From assembly GCA_030590265.1 (NCBI GenBank), contig JAUUYW010000066.1, positions 1 through 11,870 of the forward strand: a stretch of DNA of 11,870 nt, written 5' to 3'. This document shows positions 6,440 to 11,870 of this stretch, piece by piece. The translations under genes were made by a program, and so were the position numbers. The notes under the pieces were generated by a model. It had not been told where the DNA came from and made no database searches. It worked only from the letters and a program-made list of their open reading frames with translations. This DNA is from Candidatus Krumholzibacteriia bacterium. Lineage in GTDB: Bacteria > Krumholzibacteriota > Krumholzibacteriia > LZORAL124-64-63. Each line of letters starts with the position of its first letter. Position 1 is the stretch's first letter.

Positions 6440-7291
6440 ATGAACAAATTCAAAATGGCTGATCCCGCCGACCTGAAGGATCTCTACCTTCCAGTAATGG
6501 CGGAAATCACGGAAGTACGCAAGTTGACGGAGTTGGAAATGCTCTACACCGTCGAGTTGCCCGATGGCATGGAGCTGGGTCACAAGCCCGGTCAGTTTGT
6601 CGAACTTTCCATCTTCGGCGTGGGAGAAGCGCCGTTTTCCATCTCCTCGTCGCCCACCCACAAAGGGGTGTTCGAGCTGGGTATTCGCAAGGTCGGAATG
6701 TTGACCGATGTGCTGGCTGGTTATGAAGCCGGCTCGAAAATCGGCATCCGCGGACCTTTCGGCAACGGCATCGACGTGGAGAAATTCAAAGGCAAGGATG
6801 TTTTGATCGTCGCCGGCGGTATCGGGTTGGTTCCCATGCGCTCGATGATCAACTACGTCATCGACAACCCCAACGATTTCGGCACCCTGCACGTTGTTTA
6901 CGGCAGTCGCAGCGACAAAGAGTTGCTGTTCACCGATGAACTGGCGCAGTGGGCTGAAAATCCCAAGGTCAACTACCACGTGACAGTGGACAATGGTTCA
7001 CCCGAATGGACCGGAAAAACCGGCGTGATCACCACGTTGATTCCCGGCCTGGATCTGGACCTGCCCAACACCGTGTGTTGCATCTGCGGTCCCCCGATCA
7101 TGTATCGATTTGCCCTGATGGCGCTCAAGAGTCGTGGCCTGTCCGATGAGAATATTTATATGTCTCTGGAACGGCGCATGAAGTGTGGCGTGGGTAAATG
7201 CGGGCACTGCCAAATCAACAGTTCATACGTATGCCAGGATGGCCCGGTGTACAATTACCCAGAAATCAAGTCTCTGCAGGAGGCTTTGTGA
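6440..7291 (+). CDS. hydG: Group 3b [NiFe]-hydrogenase gamma subunit (HydG), FAD/NAD(P)-binding
   Basis: Diaphorase subunit that exchanges hydride with NAD(P)H and passes electrons to the Fe-S chain; same fold as PyrK and ferredoxin-NADP reductases. It has 283 residues from the ATG at 6440. The FAD-binding segment EAPFSISSSP is at 63-72, in place of the RxYS of plant-type reductases. The pyridine-nucleotide site has IVAGGIGLVPMRS (123-135), VVYGSR (152-157) and CGPPIMYR (216-223). The [2Fe-2S] motif is Cys249, 254, 257 and 265 (C-x4-C-x2-C-x7-C), as in PyrK. I cannot decide NADH versus NADPH preference. The stop shares one base with the hydD start (TGATG). It is not the radical-SAM HydG of [FeFe]-hydrogenase maturation, which has the same symbol. 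Confidence 0.92.
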   Translation: MNKFKMADPADLKDLYLPVMAEITEVRKLTELEMLYTVELPDGMELGHKPGQFVELSIFGVGEAPFSISSSPTHKGVFELGIRKVGMLTDVLAGYEAGSKIGIRGPFGNGIDVEKFKGKDVLIVAGGIGLVPMRSMINYVIDNPNDFGTLHVVYGSRSDKELLFTDELAQWAENPKVNYHVTVDNGSPEWTGKTGVITTLIPGLDLDLPNTVCCICGPPIMYRFALMALKSRGLSDENIYMSLERRMKCGVGKCGHCQINSSYVCQDGPVYNYPEIKSLQEAL

Positions 7292-8037
7292 TGGCGAAAC
7301 CCCGCGTGGCGATTTTCGACTTCACCGGCTGTGAAGGTTGCGAGCTGAATCAGCTGAATTTTGAAGATCAGCTTCTGGATATTCTGGCCCATGTGGATAT
7401 TGTCGAATGGCGTGAAGCCATGGATGACCGGGCCGATTCCTACGACATTGCCTTCGTTGAAGGCAGCCTGTCCACTCCCGATTGCATCGAACGCATTCAC
7501 GAGGTGCGGCGCAAAGCCACAATCCTGGTGGCTTTGGGTTCCTGTGCAGTGCAGGGCGGCGTCAACGGATTGAAGAACATCCGACCCATCGAAGAAGTGC
7601 GCGAGGAAGTGTACGGCGAGGACAAATACCTCTTCCCGACACTGCCTGCGTTGCCGCTTTCCGCGGTGGTCAAGGTGGACTACAATGTCCGTGGCTGTCC
7701 CATGACGCAAATCGAGTTCCTCAAGGTTTTTACCTCCCTGGTGATGGGCAAGGAACCCATCGAACCGACCCAGTCGGTGTGTGTGGAGTGCAAGCTGAAC
7801 GAGAACGAATGTGTCTATGAAAAAGGCATGATCTGTCTCGGCCCGGTTACCCGGGGTGGCTGCGATTCCCATTGCACCAGCTTTGGGCAATACTGCACCG
7901 GCTGTCGCGGCCTGGTGCCCGAGCCCAATCTGAAGGGCATGGAAGAGATTCTGGTCAGTCACGGCTTGTCCGTGGACGAGGCCTGGAAACGTCTGCAACT
8001 TTACAACGCCGTCGAACTGGAGGGGTTGAAGTCATGA
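7291..8037 (+). CDS. hydD: Group 3b [NiFe]-hydrogenase small subunit (delta, HydD)
   Basis: Small subunit carrying the Fe-S clusters that link the [NiFe] site to HydB/HydG. It has 248 residues from the ATG at 7291, with AGGAGG 7 nt upstream; the open frame before it lies inside hydG. Proximal-cluster ligands are Cys14 and Cys17 (TGCEGCE), Cys85 (GSCA) and Cys136 (RGCP). A second cysteine-rich half has Cys164, 167, 174, 182, 191, 195, 202 and 205, enough for two more [4Fe-4S] clusters. There is no Tat signal peptide or membrane anchor, so the enzyme is cytoplasmic, unlike group 1 uptake hydrogenases. It overlaps hydG by one base and hydA by ATGA. Confidence 0.94.
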   Translation: MAKPRVAIFDFTGCEGCELNQLNFEDQLLDILAHVDIVEWREAMDDRADSYDIAFVEGSLSTPDCIERIHEVRRKATILVALGSCAVQGGVNGLKNIRPIEEVREEVYGEDKYLFPTLPALPLSAVVKVDYNVRGCPMTQIEFLKVFTSLVMGKEPIEPTQSVCVECKLNENECVYEKGMICLGPVTRGGCDSHCTSFGQYCTGCRGLVPEPNLKGMEEILVSHGLSVDEAWKRLQLYNAVELEGLKS

Positions 8038-9338
8038 GCCGCAACATGGACATCAACGTCAAGCACCTGACCCGGGTGGAAGGCCACGGCAACATCGTGG
8101 TGAATATGAAAGAAGGGGTCCTGGAAAAGGCGGAACTTCAAATTGTTGAAGCTCCCCGTTATTTTGAAGCCATGCTCAAGGGGCGCAGCTTCCATGAAGC
8201 GGCCATCATCACCTCGCGCATTTGCGGAATCTGTTCGCTGGGCCACCAAATGGCCTCGCTGAAAGCCACCGAAGATGCCCTGGGTATCGAAGTGAGCGAA
8301 CAGACCATTTTGCTGCGCAAGTTGCTGACCAATGGCGCCACCATGCAGAGCAATGTCTTGCACGCCTATTTTTTGGCGGCGCCGGATTTGCTGGGTGTGG
8401 GTTCGGTGTTTCCCCTGGTGGGATCGCATCCGGATGTGGTTCTGCGGGCTTTGCGCATGAAGCGTCTGGCCAATGATATCGGTGATGTGGTCAGCGGTCG
8501 TGCCGTGCACCCCATCACTCCGGTGCCGGGTGGATTCACCAAAATTCCCTCGGAAAAAGAATTGCTGGAGCTGAAGAGACGTCTGCAGGAAGACATGGTG
8601 CCGGATTTCTTCGCCACCGTGGAAACCATGCAGGCCATTGCCGGCGGTATCCCCGACTTCACGCGCGAAACCGAGTATATCAGTTTGCGCTGTGATGAAG
8701 AGTATGCCCTGTACGATGGTGATATTTGCAGCAGCGACACCGGCTTGGTGCCCGACAGCGAGTACCTGAAAATGACCAATGAATTCATCGTGCCTCACAG
8801 CACCAGCAAGCACTGCAAGGCCAATCGCAGCAGTTATTTTGCCGGAGCCCTGGCGCGCTGGAACAACAACAACGACAAGTTGCCCGAAGTGGCCCTGAAA
8901 GCCGCGGCGGATATGGGACTGACACCCAACTGCTACAATCCGTACATGAACACCATCGCCCAGGTGGTGGAGGCGGGTTATTGCGCGCTGGATTCGGTGG
9001 CAATCATCGACAAGTTGTTGTCGGACGGTTTGAAAAACGAACTGCCCAACCAGGAACCGACCAAATACGGAACCGGTGTGGGAGCCACCGAGGTGCCCCG
9101 CGGCATTCTGTACCACGAGTACAGCTATGATCGCAAGGGACAAATCACGGCGGCCAACTGCATCATCCCCACGGGTCAGAACCTGGAAAACATTGATGAC
9201 GACATGAAGAAACTCGTGCCGGAAATCATCGAAGAATCCAAGGAAGAGATCACTCTCAAACTGGAGATGCTGGTCAGGGCGTACGACCCCTGCATCAGCT
9301 GCTCGGTGCACATGCTGGACGTGGACTTCATCGAATAG
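8034..9338 (+). CDS. hydA: Group 3b [NiFe]-hydrogenase large (catalytic) subunit (alpha, HydA)
   Basis: Catalytic subunit holding the NiFe(CN)2CO centre for reversible H2 oxidation and proton reduction. It has 434 residues from the ATG at 8034, which overlaps the hydD stop (ATGA) and has GGAGGGG 8 nt upstream; the longer open frame to 7872 lies inside hydD. LTRVEGHG is at 12-19. The L1 motif RICGICSLGH (62-71) gives Ni ligands Cys64 and Cys67. The L2 motif DPCISCSVH (418-426) gives Cys420 and Cys423. All four ligands are intact. After His426 follow eight residues (MLDVDFIE), the predicted C-terminal peptide removed during maturation, probably by the protease encoded 7 bp downstream. Assignment to group 3b rests on gene order and partner subunits; a tree against 3c and 3d would settle it. 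Confidence 0.95.
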   Translation: MSRNMDINVKHLTRVEGHGNIVVNMKEGVLEKAELQIVEAPRYFEAMLKGRSFHEAAIITSRICGICSLGHQMASLKATEDALGIEVSEQTILLRKLLTNGATMQSNVLHAYFLAAPDLLGVGSVFPLVGSHPDVVLRALRMKRLANDIGDVVSGRAVHPITPVPGGFTKIPSEKELLELKRRLQEDMVPDFFATVETMQAIAGGIPDFTRETEYISLRCDEEYALYDGDICSSDTGLVPDSEYLKMTNEFIVPHSTSKHCKANRSSYFAGALARWNNNNDKLPEVALKAAADMGLTPNCYNPYMNTIAQVVEAGYCALDSVAIIDKLLSDGLKNELPNQEPTKYGTGVGATEVPRGILYHEYSYDRKGQITAANCIIPTGQNLENIDDDMKKLVPEIIEESKEEITLKLEMLVRAYDPCISCSVHMLDVDFIE

Positions 9339-9345
9339 GTGTAGT

Positions 9346-9792
9346 GTGAAAATCTTTGCGGTAGGCAATTCGTTTTATGGTGATGACGGAGTCGGGGTGG
9401 CCGTTCTGGATCGCATCAGGGAGGATAATACCTTCCCCGGAGCCGACCTGTATGACGCCCACACGGACGCCCTGGTTCTGCTCGACCGGTTCACTCCGGG
9501 CGAGCTCAATGTCATCATCGACGCGGCGGACATGGGCCTCGAGCCCGGCGACGTGGCGGCTTTCCGACCGGACGAAGTGCGCGTGAAGATCAAATCCGAT
9601 CACTTGTCCATGCATGGTTTCGGCCTTGGCGAAACTTTTATATTGGCCGAGGAGTTGGGAACCATGCCTGAAAAGGTACTCATCGTGGGCGTTCAGCCCG
9701 CGCGAATTGAAATCAATCAGGGGCTGAGCGAGCCTGTGGCTGCGGCCGTGCCCCGTGTCATTTCCCTGATCAAAGCGGAGGCAACCGCATGA
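9346..9792 (+). CDS. [NiFe]-hydrogenase maturation endopeptidase (HycI/HyaD family)
   Basis: Endopeptidase expected to clip the C-terminal tail of HydA once nickel is inserted. It has 148 residues, start GTG at 9346, 7 bp after the hydA stop. The N-terminus FAVGNSFYGDDGVG (4-17) is the family signature (GNxLxxDDGxG) with Asp14 the likely nickel ligand. IIDAADMG (57-64) supplies the second acidic ligand and His90 (in LSMHGFGL) the third, as described for HybD and HycI. VGVQPARIE (114-122) is also conserved. The stop overlaps the next start (ATGA). It is the only maturation gene in view; hypABCDEF must be elsewhere. The GTG start may lower its synthesis relative to the structural subunits. Confidence 0.92.
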   Translation: MKIFAVGNSFYGDDGVGVAVLDRIREDNTFPGADLYDAHTDALVLLDRFTPGELNVIIDAADMGLEPGDVAAFRPDEVRVKIKSDHLSMHGFGLGETFILAEELGTMPEKVLIVGVQPARIEINQGLSEPVAAAVPRVISLIKAEATA

Positions 9793-10184
9793 ACAAGAAG
9801 ACCATCCTGATCATTGATGACGACATCGATTTGGTGGAAATCATTCGGGTCACGCTGGAGAATGAAAACTACGAGGTCATCGATGCCCAGAACGGTGATC
9901 GTGGAGTGGCTATGGCCAGGGATAGACATCCCGACCTGATTTTGCTCGACGTGATGATGAGCAAGGTTGACGAAGGTTTCCAGGTAGCGTATGAGTTGCG
10001 AGGTGACGCCGCCACGAAGGATATTCCAATCCTGATGCTGACTGCGGTGGTGGATCAATCCGGTTTCGACTTCAACCCGGAAAAGGATGCCGAATTCCTG
10101 CCCGTGGATGAATTCCTGGAAAAACCGGTCAGCCCGCGCAAACTGGTGGATATGATACGCAAGCATCTGCCAACCAGCGTTTAA
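9789..10184 (+). CDS. Stand-alone receiver-domain response regulator
   Basis: Phospho-acceptor protein with a single CheY-like receiver domain and no DNA-binding or enzyme domain (131 residues). The acidic pocket is Asp10-Asp12, the phosphorylation site Asp54 (LLDVMM), the switch residue Thr85 (LTAV) and the conserved Lys112 (EKP). The loop between Thr85 and Lys112 is about five residues longer than in CheY and contains FDFNPEKDAEFLPVDEF. Start ATG 9789 overlaps the protease stop. The kinase gene follows 8 bp downstream, so this is most likely its partner, but how the signal reaches transcription or an enzyme is not visible: a protein target, a phosphorelay or a separate regulator is needed. 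Confidence 0.9.
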   Translation: MNKKTILIIDDDIDLVEIIRVTLENENYEVIDAQNGDRGVAMARDRHPDLILLDVMMSKVDEGFQVAYELRGDAATKDIPILMLTAVVDQSGFDFNPEKDAEFLPVDEFLEKPVSPRKLVDMIRKHLPTSV

Positions 10185-10190
10185 AGGAGA
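10185..10190 (+). promoter_or_regulatory. Strong ribosome binding site of the histidine kinase gene
   Basis: AGGAGA follows the TAA of the receiver gene directly (TAAAGGAGA) and ends 2 nt before the kinase ATG at 10193. That is a short spacing but the clearest site for this start. Confidence 0.55.
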
Positions 10191-10192
10191 CC

Positions 10193-11587
10193 ATGGCAGC
10201 GGTCCGCAACAAGTTCCTGGTATCACGGGAGTCATCCCTGTTTGTCTCGGCGGCTTCCCTGCGCTTACGGCTTGATTGGTTTAACAAGCTGCGCTGGGGA
10301 GCCGCTGCTGGCATATTGGTGGCGGTGATGGTGACCAATGTCTACCTGTCCCAGTCGTTGCCCTTGATTCCGCTGCTGGTTACAACCGGGGTTCTGCTGC
10401 TGCTGAATCTTGGTTATGTGGTGCGCAACCAGCGTCTTGCACCCAAGGACATTGATGCTGAACTGCGGCTGGTCAAATTGCAGATGGTGGGTGACCTGCT
10501 GGTCCTTACCACTCTGCTGAACCTGACCGGCGGCGTCGAAAATCCCCTTTTATACATCTACGTGGTGCATGTGATGCTGGCCAGTCTGTTGTTCAAGGGC
10601 AGTGAGATTTACCAGATTGCCTGGCTGGCCATTTTTTTGTTCACCGCCGAAGTGATGGGTGAGTATCTCGGTGTGCTGCCGCATCATCACCTGTTGAGCG
10701 CTGGTGGTCTGACCCATGAATTGCCTTTCATCAGCGTTTCGTTGGCTTCGTTTTGGATGGTGATGCTTTTCTGTGCCTACATGGGTGCCTCGATCATGAA
10801 GCACAACCGCGCCATCAAGGATGAATTGGTTGAGCAACAGGCGGAACTGGTCAAGGCCGACAAGGCCAAGATGGATTTTTTCCGTTTTGTGACCCACGAG
10901 GTGAAGAGTCCGGTCAATACGGCCCAGAGTGCGGTTGAAACAGCCCTGGAACTGGGTAGCGGCAAGATGTCACCGGCGGTGGAGGATATGCTCACACGGG
11001 CGGTGCGCCGCATGCAACAGGCCACGGAAATTGTGAAGGATCTGGCCGATCTTACCCGCGGGGGAATGCTGAAAAAAGAGAATCTTCAGGTGGTGGATCT
11101 GAGTCGTTTGGTGGATCGCCTGGCCACCCGGTTGCGGGATGTGGCCCATCGCAGTGGCCAGGAAATTGTCTTGCAGGTCCCAGAAGATCCGGTGGTCATC
11201 ACCACCAATTTGTCCATGGTGGACAAGATCATCACCAACCTGGTGAGCAACGCCGTGCGTTACAACAAGGACGGCGGCCAGGTGGATGTGAAATTGACAA
11301 GCGAGCGAAAAGTGGTGCTGCTGAAAGTGGCCGACCAGGGCATAGGTATTGCCCCGGAAGACCAACCACACATTTTCAAAGAGTTTTTTCGCACAGCCGA
11401 AGCACAGAAAAAAACCAACTTGGGAACCGGTTTAGGGTTGGCCATTGTGCGCAAGTTTGTCGATGATCTGGGTGGATCCTTGAAACTGGAAAGCGAGGTG
11501 GGGTTCGGCTCCACCTTCACGGTGTCTTTGCCACGAGTCTCTGGAAAGGCCATTGCTCCCAAAGGGGATAAAAGGACAATGTCATGA
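10193..11587 (+). CDS. Membrane sensor histidine kinase with RegB-like quinone-site motif
   Basis: Sensor kinase of 464 residues. Six hydrophobic segments span about 34-52, 56-76, 98-111, 117-135, 141-160 and 179-200, with no large periplasmic domain. Between the third and fourth is GGVENPL (113-119), resembling the GGxxNPF segment that binds ubiquinone in the redox sensor RegB/PrrB and sits between the same two helices there. A short coiled linker (205-225) leads to the H-box with His235 (FVTHEVKSP). The ATPase part shows the N-box (NLVSNAVRYN, 349-358), G1 (DQGIGI, 381-386), F-box (FKEFFR) and G2 (GTGLGL, 411-416), all intact. RegB's redox-active cysteine near the H-box is absent; the only cysteine is Cys194 in the last helix. 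Inferred role: report quinone or membrane redox state to the adjacent receiver protein. The stop overlaps the next start (ATGA). Confidence 0.9.
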   Translation: MAAVRNKFLVSRESSLFVSAASLRLRLDWFNKLRWGAAAGILVAVMVTNVYLSQSLPLIPLLVTTGVLLLLNLGYVVRNQRLAPKDIDAELRLVKLQMVGDLLVLTTLLNLTGGVENPLLYIYVVHVMLASLLFKGSEIYQIAWLAIFLFTAEVMGEYLGVLPHHHLLSAGGLTHELPFISVSLASFWMVMLFCAYMGASIMKHNRAIKDELVEQQAELVKADKAKMDFFRFVTHEVKSPVNTAQSAVETALELGSGKMSPAVEDMLTRAVRRMQQATEIVKDLADLTRGGMLKKENLQVVDLSRLVDRLATRLRDVAHRSGQEIVLQVPEDPVVITTNLSMVDKIITNLVSNAVRYNKDGGQVDVKLTSERKVVLLKVADQGIGIAPEDQPHIFKEFFRTAEAQKKTNLGTGLGLAIVRKFVDDLGGSLKLESEVGFGSTFTVSLPRVSGKAIAPKGDKRTMS

Positions 11588-11870
11588 CGGATAAAATCCA
11601 ATGCGGCGGTTTGATGGAGCGCGGTGATTTGTGCCTGGTGGAGGTGCTTGGATTTGATTGGCGGCCCGGTCAAGCTTGTGGAATTCTGAGTAAGTTTGGC
11701 GCCATGGGGATCTCACTTTCCTACTTGAGTGTGGGCAATGGCGCCGCTGATGAAAAGAACATGAGCTTTTGCGTAAAAACCGCGGATTTGGCTGCCAATA
11801 GGGAGATTATTGAAGAGATCCAGGATGAGTTTTCACCGAACAAGATCAAAGTTAACGCGCCAGTGGTCAT
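11584..11870 (+). CDS. ACT-domain protein, 3' end cut by window edge
   Basis: Start ATG 11584 overlaps the kinase stop (ATGA), and 95 residues are visible before the edge. Residues about 17-68 resemble an ACT ligand-binding domain of the kind found after aspartate kinase: LVEVLGFDWRPG, then a GILSKFGAMGISLSYLSVG helix-strand and NMSFCVKT, the 'N-x-S-F-x-V' strand typical of that family. No kinase or other catalytic domain is seen in this part. ACT domains usually bind amino acids or mediate allostery. Translational coupling to the kinase suggests a regulatory partner, but the ligand and the full architecture are unknown. Confidence 0.65.
   Translation, partial: MTDKIQCGGLMERGDLCLVEVLGFDWRPGQACGILSKFGAMGISLSYLSVGNGAADEKNMSFCVKTADLAANREIIEEIQDEFSPNKIKVNAPVV

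Noticed and set aside
8001..9368. A 455-codon open frame on the minus strand opposite hydA
   Set aside because: It mirrors the hydrogenase large subunit exactly, has low-complexity His/Gln/Val composition and no recognisable domain.

Overview
The window holds two divergent, tightly packed gene clusters on either side of a 333-bp AT-rich intergenic region (5028-5360). Leftward (minus strand) is a complete Rnf ferredoxin:NAD+ oxidoreductase operon in the order rnfA-B-C-D-G-E; rnfE runs off the left edge. Rightward (plus strand) is a group 3b-type (HydBGDA, 'sulfhydrogenase'-like) cytoplasmic NAD(P)-linked [NiFe]-hydrogenase in the order beta-gamma-delta(small)-alpha(large). It is followed by a maturation protease, a stand-alone receiver protein, a membrane histidine kinase and the start of an ACT-domain protein that runs off the right edge.

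Most junctions in both clusters are 4-bp ATGA or 1-bp stop/start overlaps, so each cluster looks like one translationally coupled operon. The gene content points to an anaerobic or facultatively anaerobic bacterium that exchanges electrons between ferredoxin, NAD(P)H and H2 and couples part of this to an ion gradient. The Rnf gene order is that of gammaproteobacteria. RnfB, however, is the long multi-cluster type of clostridia and Bacteroidetes, and the hydrogenase order is that of Pyrococcus sulfhydrogenase. With moderate GC this fits a Gram-negative anaerobe such as a deltaproteobacterium or an FCB-group or candidate-phylum member, but I cannot place it more closely.

Expected joint operation: Rnf exchanges electrons between ferredoxin and NAD+ across the membrane with ion translocation. 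The hydrogenase exchanges NAD(P)H electrons with protons/H2 in the cytoplasm. Head-to-head placement suggests co-regulation by cellular redox state. Two sequence signals support this: a pair of Rex-box-like inverted repeats, one next to each operon (TGTT-N8-AAC), and a histidine kinase carrying a GGxxNP motif between TM3 and TM4, as in the quinone-sensing RegB/PrrB kinases.

Other points of interest are an RnfB whose last ferredoxin module has lost exactly the ligands of one of its two clusters, an extra CxxCxxC tail on RnfE, a shift of codon use in rnfE, and a receiver protein without output domain. No RNA genes, insertion sequences, CRISPR arrays or convincing terminators were seen.
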